A stretch of DNA of 64,000 nucleotides from Psychroflexus lacisalsi (GTDB lineage Bacteria > Bacteroidota > Bacteroidia > Flavobacteriales > Flavobacteriaceae), in NCBI RefSeq assembly GCF_020164495.1, contig NZ_JAIQYZ010000001.1, positions 1,240,001 through 1,304,000 of the forward strand. Direction: 5' to 3'. The position numbers and the translations under genes are program-made. Below are positions 33,834 through 42,756 of the stretch, piece by piece (the first letter of the stretch is position 1; each line of letters opens with the position of its first letter). Under the pieces are notes generated by a model. That model did no database searches. It saw only the letters and a program-made list of their open reading frames with translations, and had not been told where the DNA came from.

Positions 33834-34343
33834 ATGGCTACATCAGAAAAAAATCTTTCAGTTTACGAAAAGGAAAATCTTCCGAATGCTAAAGACATGA
33901 AAATTGGCTTTGTAGTATCGGAGTGGAATCCTGACATTACAGGAAATCTTTTTCAGGGAGCTTTTGATGCATTAATTGACGTTGGTGCTATTAAGGAAAA
34001 TATTGTAAGATGGAATGTTCCTGGAAGTTTCGAGCTTCCTTATGGATGCAAAAAAATGCAGGAAAGCTTTGATATGCTAGATGTTATTGTTGCCATTGGA
34101 AACGTGATTCAAGGTGAAACCAAACATTTTGATTTTGTATGTCAGGGATTGACTCAAGGGATTATGGAATTGAATCTTAAAAGTGATATTCCAGTTATAT
34201 TCTGTGTGTTGACAGATAATACAAAAGAACAATCCATTGCTCGTTCAGGAGGAATTCATGGTAATAAGGGTGCTGAGGCTGCCATTGCAGCTATCAAAAT
34301 GGCACAACTTCGTAAAGATGCCAAATTCTATAAATCAAATTAA
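33834..34343 (+). CDS. ribH: 6,7-dimethyl-8-ribityllumazine synthase
   Basis: A 169-residue enzyme making the lumazine precursor of riboflavin from 5-amino-6-ribitylaminouracil and dihydroxybutanone phosphate; forms icosahedral or pentameric shells. VSEWNPDITGNLFQGA binds substrate, VPGSFELPYGCK and GNVIQGETKHFDFVCQ (catalytic His) are the classic motifs, and the end GNKGAEAA.AA is normal. The N-terminus is about 20 residues longer than minimal versions. Confidence 0.96.
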   Translation: MATSEKNLSVYEKENLPNAKDMKIGFVVSEWNPDITGNLFQGAFDALIDVGAIKENIVRWNVPGSFELPYGCKKMQESFDMLDVIVAIGNVIQGETKHFDFVCQGLTQGIMELNLKSDIPVIFCVLTDNTKEQSIARSGGIHGNKGAEAAIAAIKMAQLRKDAKFYKSN

Positions 34344-34406
34344 TCTTCTCCAGGAAATTCACTTGCTTTAAAAAGGTTTAAGTCACAAGAATTGATGGAA
34401 ATTCTT

Positions 34407-34414
34407 TAATTTTG
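34407..34414 (+). promoter_or_regulatory. -7 box upstream of the small membrane protein/mutL operon
   Basis: TAATTTTG, exact consensus, 18 bases before the ATG at 34432. A TTG at 34392-34394 is only 12 bases upstream, short of usual spacing. Confidence 0.5.
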
Positions 34415-34431
34415 AATTCTCATCAAAAATT

Positions 34432-34725
34432 ATGTTTAAACTAAAGTCACTCAAATTAAGAAAGAATTCCAGATATAACTATACCCCACGTTATTATAAG
34501 GGTAAGGATACAGGAAATCCTTATAGTTTTGACTCCAAATTTGCTAAGTATAAAGACGCAAAAAATAATATAGATTTTGGTTCCCATTGGGCAGAAGCTC
34601 GAGAAAATTCCAGAAATAGAAATAATCGAGGGGTCAACAAAACCATAATTGTGATCGTTTTAATTTTAAGCCTCATCTTTTTATGGATTATCGATTTTGA
34701 TCTATCCATATTTTCCTCAAAATAG
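34432..34725 (+). CDS. Small single-helix membrane protein between ribH and mutL
   Basis: A 97-residue protein with a basic, Tyr/Asn-rich cytoplasmic part (RYNYTPRYYKGKDTGNPYSF; conserved-looking) and one C-terminal helix (TIIVIVLILSLIFLWIIDF). I do not recognise a functional domain. Homologues in this position are sometimes labelled riboflavin synthase subunit beta, which seems to be a naming spill-over from ribH, as nothing of RibH or RibE is present. The gene starts 3 bases before mutL and probably shares its mRNA. Confidence 0.75.
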   Translation: MFKLKSLKLRKNSRYNYTPRYYKGKDTGNPYSFDSKFAKYKDAKNNIDFGSHWAEARENSRNRNNRGVNKTIIVIVLILSLIFLWIIDFDLSIFSSK

Positions 34726-34728
34726 TCA

Positions 34729-36576
34729 ATGCGCAGTATCATTCACTTACTACCCGATCACGTTGCCAACCAAATTGCTGCTGGTGAAGTGGTCCAAAGA
34801 CCCGCTTCCGTAGTTAAGGAGCTTTTGGAAAACGCAGTTGATGCTAAAGCTACATCCGTTACTTTAATTGCAAAAGAAGGGGGGAAAACGTTAATACAAG
34901 TCATTGATAATGGTTCTGGAATGGGCGATACAGATGCTAGATTATCTTTTGAGCGCCATGCTACCTCCAAAATCAATTCTGCTGAAGACCTTTTCAGGTT
35001 GCATACCAAAGGATTTAGAGGAGAAGCTTTGGCTTCTATTGCTGCTGTTTCTCATGTGGAAATGAAGACCAAAACTGAAGATGATGATTTAGGTTCTCAT
35101 CTTATTATCGAAGGTAGCACTATTGTGAAACAAGAACCTTGTGTTACACCTGTAGGGACTTCATTATCTGTCAAAAATCTATTTTTCAACATACCTGCCA
35201 GACGTAATTTTTTAAAATCAACAACAGTAGAGCAGAAGCATGTGATTGATGAATTCCAAAGAGTGGCGCTGGTTCATCCGTCTATTGCTTTTAAACTCAT
35301 TCATAACGGGAGTGAACTTTTCAACCTTCCTGGAGCAAATCACCGACAACGTATAGTGGGTGTGATGGGAGCAAAAACCAATGAAAAATTGGTTCCTGTA
35401 AAGGAAGAAACCGATTTGATAAAACTTATGGGGTTTGTAGGTAAACCAGAATTTGCTAAAAAATCCCGCGGAGAACAGTTTTTCTTTGTCAATGATAGAT
35501 TTATCAAACATCCATACCTGCACCATGCAGTTTCTAGTGCCTTTGAAGGTTTATTAAAAGACAAGGCTTATCCTTCCTATTTTTTATATCTGCAAGTTGA
35601 CCCAAAGTCTATAGACATAAATATTCACCCTACAAAAACTGAGGTGAAGTTTGATAATGAACATGCTATTTATTCGATTTTACGAAGTAGTGTCAAACAC
35701 AGTTTAGGTCAGTTTAATGTATCTCCAGTTCTAGATTTCAATAAGGATTCCAGTATGGATACAGATTATGTTCAGCATAAAACTGGTGCCAAAATACCTT
35801 CGATTGATGTCGACAGAAATTTTAATCCCTTCGAATCTGAACAAAAAATAAGTAATTCAAAAATTGGTTCAAGTTCATATAAATCAAAATCATCCCAAAA
35901 TTGGGAATCATTATATACTGAAACCATCGATAGTAGCGAGGATTTAATGAATATTGAAGTAGAAAGTGAACAGGTTACGCCATCACTCTTTCAAGGACAA
36001 GCACAAATTCATCAATCCTCCGGGACTTTTCAACTTCAGAGAAAATACATTATTACGTCTACAAAATCTGAAATGCTGATCATAGACCAGCATCGGGCAC
36101 ATTTCAGAATACTTTACGAAGAATTACTGAAAAATATCACTGCCCAACCCGCTTTAAGCCAACAGCTTTTGTTTCCTCTGAAATTGCAGCTGGATGTTAA
36201 TGAGATGCGAGTCTTTAAAATCTTAAAGGAATCATTGATCAATGCTGGATTTTCAATTTCAGAATTTGGAAAGGATTTTGTCAGAATTAATGGAATCCCT
36301 AACAGATTGCCAGAAAGTGAAACTTCGATTTTACTGGACCAACTTTTATCCGATTTTGAAAATGACATCCCGGATTCTGGCTTTGACCAAACAGATCTGC
36401 TTGCAAAATCCTTAGCTCAAAGCATGGCTATAAAGAATGGTACTGTTTTGCAAAAGGAAGAGCAAACAGAACTTGTAAATCTGTTATTTTCTTGCAAAGA
36501 GCCTATGCTAACTCCACTAAATCGCTTAGTTTTCGTCAAACAATCCGCATCAGACTTCGACAAAAAATTTATGTAA
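34729..36576 (+). CDS. mutL: DNA mismatch repair protein MutL
   Basis: A 615-residue GHKL-ATPase matchmaker that links MutS to downstream repair. The ATPase part is canonical: LLPDHVANQIAAGEVVQRPASVVKEL, IDNGSGM, RHATSKI, TKGFRGEALASI. A linker (about 340-430) leads to the C-terminal dimer domain. The endonuclease signature of MutH-less bacteria, DQHA-x2-E-x4-E, reads DQHRAHFRILYE (Asp453 onward), with Arg for Ala and Phe for Glu, and the CPHGRP zinc motif near the C-terminus reads TPLNRL. So nicking activity may be missing. Confidence 0.96.
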   Translation: MRSIIHLLPDHVANQIAAGEVVQRPASVVKELLENAVDAKATSVTLIAKEGGKTLIQVIDNGSGMGDTDARLSFERHATSKINSAEDLFRLHTKGFRGEALASIAAVSHVEMKTKTEDDDLGSHLIIEGSTIVKQEPCVTPVGTSLSVKNLFFNIPARRNFLKSTTVEQKHVIDEFQRVALVHPSIAFKLIHNGSELFNLPGANHRQRIVGVMGAKTNEKLVPVKEETDLIKLMGFVGKPEFAKKSRGEQFFFVNDRFIKHPYLHHAVSSAFEGLLKDKAYPSYFLYLQVDPKSIDINIHPTKTEVKFDNEHAIYSILRSSVKHSLGQFNVSPVLDFNKDSSMDTDYVQHKTGAKIPSIDVDRNFNPFESEQKISNSKIGSSSYKSKSSQNWESLYTETIDSSEDLMNIEVESEQVTPSLFQGQAQIHQSSGTFQLQRKYIITSTKSEMLIIDQHRAHFRILYEELLKNITAQPALSQQLLFPLKLQLDVNEMRVFKILKESLINAGFSISEFGKDFVRINGIPNRLPESETSILLDQLLSDFENDIPDSGFDQTDLLAKSLAQSMAIKNGTVLQKEEQTELVNLLFSCKEPMLTPLNRLVFVKQSASDFDKKFM

Positions 36577-37329
36577 ATGGGAAGAATCACCGAAACGGTA
36601 AAAGTCTTACTAATAGCTAACATTATCTTCTTCTTTGGCGCAGGATACCTTGGAGATTATGCCTATAAAATCTTCGCGCTTTGGTTTCCAGAAAATCCAA
36701 ATTTTGGGATTTGGCAAATCATAACTCATATGTTCATGCACGGGAGTTTTTCTCATATTCTCTTTAATATGTTTGCTTTGTACATGTTTGGAAGCTTATT
36801 GGAACAATATCTGGGGCAGAATAAATTTTTATTTATCTACTTATCTGCCGGTTTAGGTGCAGCTGGTCTACAAATTTTATTTAGTTATATAGGATATAAT
36901 AATGCCTATCAAACCTACATTGATGCTGGAGTGAGTCCTCAGGAAATTTCAGATATGTTTGAGAGTGTACGCAAAACAGGAGAATACAGAGTTTATTCTT
37001 CAGTTCCCAAAGACGTGAGTAACCAGCTATTTACTAACTACCTCACACCTATGGTAGGAGCTTCTGGGGCTATTTTTGGAATTCTGGCTGCCTTTGCAGT
37101 TGTTTATCCAAACCTTCCTCTTTTTATTATATTTATTCCTATTCCTATAAAAGCTAAATATTTAATTGGAGGTTATTTTTTAATGAATCTTTTTTCTGCT
37201 GTAACTGGTGTAACTTTACTTGGACCTTCCAATACGGCATACTGGGCTCACATCGGTGGAGCTGTGATAGGTTTTATAACCATGTATTATTGGAAAAAGA
37301 ATTCATTTGAAGAAAATAGATGGAATTGA
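36577..37329 (+). CDS. Rhomboid intramembrane serine protease (first of two)
   Basis: A 250-residue rhomboid with six or seven helices. Catalytic Ser163 lies in GASGAIFG, His225 in AHIGGAVIG; the oxyanion-site residues are in HGSFSHILFNMFALYMFG. A longer loop (about 105-150, polar) separates helices 3 and 4. Starts directly after the mutL stop codon and ends 1 base before a second rhomboid. Substrates are unknown; bacterial rhomboids cleave membrane proteins for signalling or quality control. Confidence 0.93.
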   Translation: MGRITETVKVLLIANIIFFFGAGYLGDYAYKIFALWFPENPNFGIWQIITHMFMHGSFSHILFNMFALYMFGSLLEQYLGQNKFLFIYLSAGLGAAGLQILFSYIGYNNAYQTYIDAGVSPQEISDMFESVRKTGEYRVYSSVPKDVSNQLFTNYLTPMVGASGAIFGILAAFAVVYPNLPLFIIFIPIPIKAKYLIGGYFLMNLFSAVTGVTLLGPSNTAYWAHIGGAVIGFITMYYWKKNSFEENRWN

Positions 37330-37330
37330 T

Positions 37331-38215
37331 ATGGACTGGAAACAAAAATTAACCTACAAATACAATACGGCAGATACCCTCGAGAAACTGATTGGGGTAA
37401 ACGTAGCCTTGTTTTTACTCATATTTGTTATTCAAACGCTAGGGTTTTTATTTCAAATTCCAACAGGCTTTTTTGTGGAATGGCTTGTTTTTCCTAAGAG
37501 CCTTATTGAATATGCATACAAGCCTTGGACAATTATAACCTATGCGTTTATGCATTCTGGAATCTTTCATATTTTATCTAATATGTTGATTCTCTACTTT
37601 TCTGGGAAATTCTTTCTGACTTATTTTTCCGGAAAACGAATGCTGAACTTATATTTTCTAGGGGCCATTTTCGGTGCACTCATTTATACATTGAGCTATA
37701 ACCTTTTACCTGCTTTTAGCAGTACAGGCAGATCCTATTTGATTGGTGCTTCAGCATCTGTAATGGCTATATTGGTTGCAACTGCAACTCAAGCTCCAAA
37801 TCTTCAAGTAAGATTATTTTTCTTAGGAAATCTTAAACTTTGGTGGATTGCAACTTTTTTAGTTGTTTTAGACGTGATCCAAATCCCGATCTCGAATCCT
37901 GGAGGACACCTGGCTCACCTTGGAGGTTCAGCTATTGGATATTTCTATATTACTCAACTTAAAAAAGGAAACGACATTGGTTCATGGTTGCAAACTTTTA
38001 CAGATTGGTTTGCTAAATTTTTTCAACCAAAATCAAGGAAAAGCAATATGAAAACCGTCCATAAAAATACCAATAAGAAACAAAGTTCACCTACTAGTAG
38101 AACGGATAAGCAGAAGAAGATAGATCAGATTTTAGATAAAATCAGTAAAAGTGGTTATGATAGTCTCACCAAAGAAGAGAAGGATTTTCTTTTTAAAGCT
38201 GGAAAAGACATGTAA
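37331..38215 (+). CDS. Rhomboid protease with C-terminal DUF6576-like tail (second of two)
   Basis: A 294-residue rhomboid. I start at the ATG 1 base after the first rhomboid stop; an earlier ATG at 37307 overlaps that gene. Ser141 in GASASVMA and His196 in AHLGGSAIG form the dyad, and HSGIFHILSNMLILYF is the conserved helix-2 region. The cytoplasmic tail (about 225-294) is basic and ends in a small helical module, LDKISKSGYDSLTKEEKDFL, of the type often appended to flavobacterial rhomboids. Tandem with the first copy but clearly diverged. Confidence 0.92.
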   Translation: MDWKQKLTYKYNTADTLEKLIGVNVALFLLIFVIQTLGFLFQIPTGFFVEWLVFPKSLIEYAYKPWTIITYAFMHSGIFHILSNMLILYFSGKFFLTYFSGKRMLNLYFLGAIFGALIYTLSYNLLPAFSSTGRSYLIGASASVMAILVATATQAPNLQVRLFFLGNLKLWWIATFLVVLDVIQIPISNPGGHLAHLGGSAIGYFYITQLKKGNDIGSWLQTFTDWFAKFFQPKSRKSNMKTVHKNTNKKQSSPTSRTDKQKKIDQILDKISKSGYDSLTKEEKDFLFKAGKDM

Positions 38216-38220
38216 TTGTC

Positions 38221-39246
38221 ATGAAAACTAAGCTCAATTTTTTTCAAAAGATAATTTTTGCATTCAATATATTTTTTGGAGCCTGTCTACTTGTGGCCTA
38301 TATTCTGCCTTATGTTCCTCCAAAATTTTCTGCTTTTCTTTCTATTCTGAATTTAGGACTACCAGTTTTTATGCTTATTAATTTACTATTTGCTGTCTAC
38401 TGGATTTTAACACTCAAGCTTCATTTTTTGCTATCAACATTACTTGTACTTTCTGGCTTTTCTTATGTAAGTAAAATCTTTGTTTTTAATAAAAATTCTA
38501 ATTCAAATATTGAAAACACATTTAATGTGATGAGTTATAATGTGCGTTTATTCAATGAGTATAATTGGATAGGTGAAGAACGAGTACCTGAGAAAATTTC
38601 AAAATTTATCTCTTCAGAATCTCCAGACATTGTATCCTTTCAAGATTATTTAAAGGTTGACGAATTTGAACTAGAGGAATATCCTTATTCATTTGAAAAA
38701 TTCAAAACCAAATCCTCAAAAATTGGAATTGCTATCTTTAGTAAACATAGAATCATAAATAAAGGAACTATTGATTTCCCAAATACACATAATAACGCAA
38801 TATACGCTGATGTCATAGTACATAAGGACACCTTTAGAGTTTATGCAGTTCATCTGGAGTCACTAAAGATCATTCCCGATGTTAATGTCCTTCAAAAAGA
38901 AAATCATCAACAACTCATCAGCAGAGTCGGTAAATCCTTTGTTAAGCAACAAGAACAGGCTAAAATGCTCACAGATAATTTTGAATCCACACGCTTTCCT
39001 AAAATAGTCTGCATGGATATGAATAACACTCCATTTTCTTTTGTCGCCAACAAGCTTTTGGAGCATAATCTTAATGATGCGTTTGTTGAATCTGGTCAGG
39101 GTTTAGGAAAAACTTTTGATTTTGATTTTCTACCACTTAGGATAGATGCTATTTTCTATGAGAAAAGTCTTGAAAATGTCGATTTTAAGAATTACGATTT
39201 AAAACTTTCAGATCATTACCCAATTATGGCAGGTTTCAAGCTTTAA
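38221..39246 (+). CDS. Membrane-anchored endonuclease/exonuclease/phosphatase family protein
   Basis: A 341-residue protein with three N-terminal helices (about 8-85), then an EEP metal-dependent phosphodiesterase domain: NVMSYNVRLFNEYNW, SPDIVSFQDY, VYAVHLES, CMDMNNTPFSF, RIDAIFYEK and the catalytic LSDHYPIMAGF. The usual Glu after QE is replaced by QDY, which may matter for metal binding. Members cleave nucleic acids, phosphoinositides or sphingomyelin; the membrane anchor suggests an envelope-side substrate. The stop overlaps that of the converging WbqC gene by four bases (TTAA). Confidence 0.88.
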   Translation: MKTKLNFFQKIIFAFNIFFGACLLVAYILPYVPPKFSAFLSILNLGLPVFMLINLLFAVYWILTLKLHFLLSTLLVLSGFSYVSKIFVFNKNSNSNIENTFNVMSYNVRLFNEYNWIGEERVPEKISKFISSESPDIVSFQDYLKVDEFELEEYPYSFEKFKTKSSKIGIAIFSKHRIINKGTIDFPNTHNNAIYADVIVHKDTFRVYAVHLESLKIIPDVNVLQKENHQQLISRVGKSFVKQQEQAKMLTDNFESTRFPKIVCMDMNNTPFSFVANKLLEHNLNDAFVESGQGLGKTFDFDFLPLRIDAIFYEKSLENVDFKNYDLKLSDHYPIMAGFKL

Positions 39247-39875
39247 AACAAAAGCTTTTGTGACTCCAGATAATTTAAAGTAGCCGGGCCTTTATTGAAT
39301 AAAAGATCAAGAATACTAAGATTGGAAATAAAACCGTATTTGGATTGAAACACCTGTATATATTCTTCTAGTTCAGCTTCTTGTTTCCTTTTAGAAAGAG
39401 TTAAACTCCGCTGGTCATGATAGATTTCTGTTGACAAATCAAACTCTTCAGTAAATTTAAAATCAATGTCTAAGCCAATACATTCAAAAACAACTTCCAT
39501 ACACTTCAGATTAAAGTCCATAAGAAAGGTGGCCTTATTTTCAAAAAGATGAACAAACTCATCTTCGTAAAATTCAAAATAAGGAGATGTTCTATAAGCG
39601 GCTTCTAAAGATTTCCAATGCAAACGTTGCCACTTGAAAGCATTTTCTATACGTATATCTTTATATTTCTGGTGTTTATCTGTTTTCTTTTCCCGATGCT
39701 TTATGGGAACATTGAGTAAAAGTTTACCGTTGGCACCATAGATGTACTGTCGTGTTCTGTAAGTTTGCTTTTGGTAATTGTCTTGTTTCTCGAATACAAA
39801 GTCTTCTGTCTGAGCAATAAAACCGTACAGATCAACAGGTCCAAAATAACTGGGATTTACAAGAAGTGGTTTCAC
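39243..39875 (-). CDS. WbqC-like family protein
   Basis: A 210-residue WbqC family protein. The start LLVNPSYFGPVDLYGFI, RTRQYIYGANGKLLLNVPI and HWKSLEAAYRTSPYFEFYEDEF are family hallmarks. Members occur in O-antigen and surface-sugar loci and may modify sugars; the exact reaction is not settled. Here it is the last gene of the parA-parB-DUF5683-dapB-lepB operon, three bases after lepB, which is the usual flavobacterial arrangement. Confidence 0.85.
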   Translation of the reverse strand: MKPLLVNPSYFGPVDLYGFIAQTEDFVFEKQDNYQKQTYRTRQYIYGANGKLLLNVPIKHREKKTDKHQKYKDIRIENAFKWQRLHWKSLEAAYRTSPYFEFYEDEFVHLFENKATFLMDFNLKCMEVVFECIGLDIDFKFTEEFDLSTEIYHDQRSLTLSKRKQEAELEEYIQVFQSKYGFISNLSILDLLFNKGPATLNYLESQKLLF

Positions 39876-39878
39876 AGT

Positions 39879-41447
39879 CTATTTTTTCTTTTTGATGAAA
39901 TAATTGTAACCAATGATAAGAACTACTCCTATCAAAAAATAAACTAAATAGGAGGTAGGTTTACCCTCTCCGCCAACGGTGGTGAATAATCGTTCCCATC
40001 TTACTTTCTCTATAAGGCCGCTAGCATTTGAGTCCAAACTCATCCAGATAAACACTGGTTTTCCAACAACATGATTCTGTGGTACGTAACCCCAATAGCG
40101 GCTATCTTCACTATTATGACGATTATCTCCCATCATCCAATAGTAATCTTGTTTAAAGGTATATTGATTGATAGGTTCACTATTAAGATAGACTTGAGAC
40201 CCTTTTACCTTGAGCTTGTTATCAAATCCCATTTCAGAGCCTTCATAGACTTCTATTATTCTTCTGTATAGTGAATAAGTCTCAAGACCAAGTTGGACAG
40301 TTTGCCCTGCTTTTGGAATATAAATGGGACCAAAGTTGTCTCTGTTCCAGTTGACTTTTCCATTATTAGGAAAGATGCCAGTATCAGCTTCACCTTCTGG
40401 TGAAATAATTCGCTGAACTGATTTTACATTTGGATGATTTTTAAACTTAGCAAGATTTTCTTCAGTGATAGCATTCACCTGGTATAAGTTTCGCTCTCTG
40501 TTTACCCATTGTAATCCATCTGTAATCCCATATATTTCCACTAAACTTCGCATATTGAAACCTTGTCCTTTTCCTTGAACCAAATATGAATATTGAGGTT
40601 TAGCTCGGTCTGGTAGTTGAAGAGGGGAATTGTTGACATAGATTTTACCATCAACGATCTTCAATGAATCTCCTGCTACACCAACGGCTCGTTTGACGTA
40701 ATTAGACTTTTTATCGACAGGTTTGTCATAATGTTTGCCAGAGCGGTCTCTAAACATTCTTACAGTATCTATAGGCCAATTGAATACAACAATGTCATTA
40801 CGTTGGACTTTTTGAAATCCAGGTAATCTTAAATATGGCAATTGAGGTGTGTTGGTATAGGATTTTATACCTGCAAGAGGAATGGTATCATGAACCATCG
40901 GGAACGAAATTGCGGTTTGTGGTAATCTCGCGCCATAATGAAATTTACTAACAAAAAGAAAATCACCAACCAGTAATGTCTTTTCCAGAGATGAAGTCGG
41001 TATCGTGAAAGGCTGCATAATATAGGTGTGCACAATAGTAGCCGCAACAACCGCAAATAAAATAGAACTTACAAAATCTCCAGATTTAGTTTTAGCTTTT
41101 AAGCTTCTATCTTCAATGTATTCATGTGTAGTGAAATAATTAATGTAATACGTGTAAAGCCCTAGCGAGATGAGCTGCAAAATAGTGTCTTTTGTATCAT
41201 TTTTGCCAAAACTTCTGGCAGTTTCAACCCATATCACGGGGAACATGATCAAATTGACTATAGGGACAAAAATCAAAAAGACCCACCACCAAGGTCTATT
41301 GATAATTTTAAAGAGAATAATTGCGTTGTAAATGGGGATGGCTGCTTCCCACCACTTTCTTCCAGCACTTTGATATAATTTCCAAGTCCCAAAAAAATGA
41401 ATAACCTGAATCAGTAATATAAAAAGTAGTATATCTGTAAATGACAT
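39879..41447 (-). CDS. lepB: Signal peptidase I
   Basis: A 522-residue leader peptidase, larger than the proteobacterial form as is usual in Bacteroidota. Three to four N-terminal helices precede the catalytic domain. IPTSSLEKTLLVGD carries nucleophile Ser153 (the usual Met after Ser is Leu); SNYVKRAVGVAGD carries general base Lys252; WMMGDNRHNSEDSRYWGYVP is box E. The domain has a long insert between boxes (about 265-420). A final helix is followed by KKKK. I start at the ATG ending at 41447, because the earlier ATG would overlap dapB and add a hydrophilic tail before the first helix. Confidence 0.93.
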   Translation of the reverse strand: MSFTDILLFILLIQVIHFFGTWKLYQSAGRKWWEAAIPIYNAIILFKIINRPWWWVFLIFVPIVNLIMFPVIWVETARSFGKNDTKDTILQLISLGLYTYYINYFTTHEYIEDRSLKAKTKSGDFVSSILFAVVAATIVHTYIMQPFTIPTSSLEKTLLVGDFLFVSKFHYGARLPQTAISFPMVHDTIPLAGIKSYTNTPQLPYLRLPGFQKVQRNDIVVFNWPIDTVRMFRDRSGKHYDKPVDKKSNYVKRAVGVAGDSLKIVDGKIYVNNSPLQLPDRAKPQYSYLVQGKGQGFNMRSLVEIYGITDGLQWVNRERNLYQVNAITEENLAKFKNHPNVKSVQRIISPEGEADTGIFPNNGKVNWNRDNFGPIYIPKAGQTVQLGLETYSLYRRIIEVYEGSEMGFDNKLKVKGSQVYLNSEPINQYTFKQDYYWMMGDNRHNSEDSRYWGYVPQNHVVGKPVFIWMSLDSNASGLIEKVRWERLFTTVGGEGKPTSYLVYFLIGVVLIIGYNYFIKKKK

Positions 41448-41457
41448 GAAAAATATT

Positions 41458-42174
41458 TTAAGAAGGTGAATTGAGTTTAAGGACATCTTTCATAGAATAA
41501 ACACCCTCTTTTTGTTTTAAAATCCACTCTGCGGCAACAACAGCACCATGAGCGAATCCTTTTCTGGATTTTGCATTATGTGAAATAGAAATAGTATCAA
41601 TATCAGAATCATAAGTCACATCATGAAAACCGAAAATACCCGCTTCTCGTTCAGCTTCAATGTTAATAGAAGCTTTATCATCTTTTGGAGGGTGATTCCA
41701 GGATGCATAATTGGTCTCTTTGATAATTTGGTCTGCTAAGCTAATGGCTGTTCCACTTGGAGCATCCTTCTTTTCCAGATGATGAACTTCCTTCAGCTTC
41801 ACCCCATATTCTTCGAGTCCAGACATCATTTTTGCCAGGTAGGAATTCAATTCAAAAAAAACATTTACACCAACACTGAAATTGGAAGCATAAAGGAATC
41901 GTCCGGACTCAGAATTGCACTTATCTACCGCATCCTCATACTTGTCAAGCCATCCTGTTGTTCCCGAAACGATGGCAACGCCGTTTTTAAGACAAGTGCT
42001 AATATTTTTGAAAGCTGCTTCTGGAATGCTGAAATCAATGGCAACATCAGCTTTTTTTAATTCGTCAATATTTAGTTGTTCTGACGAAATGTAAACGATG
42101 TCATGACCTCTGGAAAGGGCAATTTCTTCTACAGTTTTACCCATTTTACCGTATCCTAGTATTGCAAACTTCAT
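41458..42174 (-). CDS. dapB: 4-hydroxy-tetrahydrodipicolinate reductase
   Basis: A 238-residue NAD(P)H enzyme in lysine/diaminopimelate synthesis. AILGYGKMGKTVEEI is the nucleotide loop (short relative to E. coli), IVSGTTGW the second motif, and EVHHLEKKDAPSGTA the catalytic His/Lys segment. FGFHDVTYDSD and ISHNAKSRKGFAHGA complete the family. Its ATG abuts the DUF5683 stop (TAAATG). Confidence 0.95.
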   Translation of the reverse strand: MKFAILGYGKMGKTVEEIALSRGHDIVYISSEQLNIDELKKADVAIDFSIPEAAFKNISTCLKNGVAIVSGTTGWLDKYEDAVDKCNSESGRFLYASNFSVGVNVFFELNSYLAKMMSGLEEYGVKLKEVHHLEKKDAPSGTAISLADQIIKETNYASWNHPPKDDKASINIEAEREAGIFGFHDVTYDSDIDTISISHNAKSRKGFAHGAVVAAEWILKQKEGVYSMKDVLKLNSPS

Positions 42175-42756
42175 TTAGTTAAATTTAAAATTCAAAGTTA
42201 AGCCATAATCAATGTTTCCACTCAAATAATTAGGTTCAAAATTTGGCTTGAGTGAAAGATCTTTAGAGACATCAAATTGACGAAGGTGAGCGTCAACATT
42301 AGCATCTACAATGTTGAATAAATAAAAAGCTACTGTCGCTAAAATTGCAAATTCTTTATTTTGTCTAAATTGTTTTTGAGCATTGATAAGTCCTTCATTT
42401 TCCAAAATATTCTGGAACTCGTCATCTGTAAATCCTGCTAGTCTTCGTTTATAAGCATCCCGGTAGCGATTATATTGAGTGTCGTTCTGTATGACTAAAT
42501 ATAGACTGGTTCCAATTCCAGCGTAAACCAGCGGAATTTTCCAATAACTGCCATTATAAGCCTGACCCAACCCGGGTAGTATTGCAGAGTAAAAAGCTGA
42601 TCTTGCAGGAGCCAAAGGGTCGTAAAGATCAAGTTTGAAAGCATCCTCGGTGGAAGTCATTACGCTTTTTATTTCAAGACTATCTTGAACTTGCCCAAAA
42701 GTAAATAGACATCCGCCTAATGTAAATACAAGAGAGTATAGGAAATTACGAGTCAC
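42175..42756 (-). CDS. DUF5683 membrane-associated protein
   Basis: A 193-residue protein with a signal-like N-terminus and the DUF5683 core APARSAFYSAILPGLGQAYNGSYWKIPLVYAGIG, then DAYKRRLAG and a second helix ILATVAFYLFNIVDANVDAHL. Probably outer-membrane or envelope bound; function unknown. It begins with GTG inside the end of parB (11-base overlap), so its translation depends on parB. The parA-parB-DUF5683-dapB-lepB order is a known flavobacterial gene string. Confidence 0.88.
   Translation of the reverse strand: MTRNFLYSLVFTLGGCLFTFGQVQDSLEIKSVMTSTEDAFKLDLYDPLAPARSAFYSAILPGLGQAYNGSYWKIPLVYAGIGTSLYLVIQNDTQYNRYRDAYKRRLAGFTDDEFQNILENEGLINAQKQFRQNKEFAILATVAFYLFNIVDANVDAHLRQFDVSKDLSLKPNFEPNYLSGNIDYGLTLNFKFN

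Noticed and set aside
34432-34725. Riboflavin synthase beta subunit
   Set aside because: No lumazine or riboflavin synthase motif; the name would only reflect the neighbour ribH.
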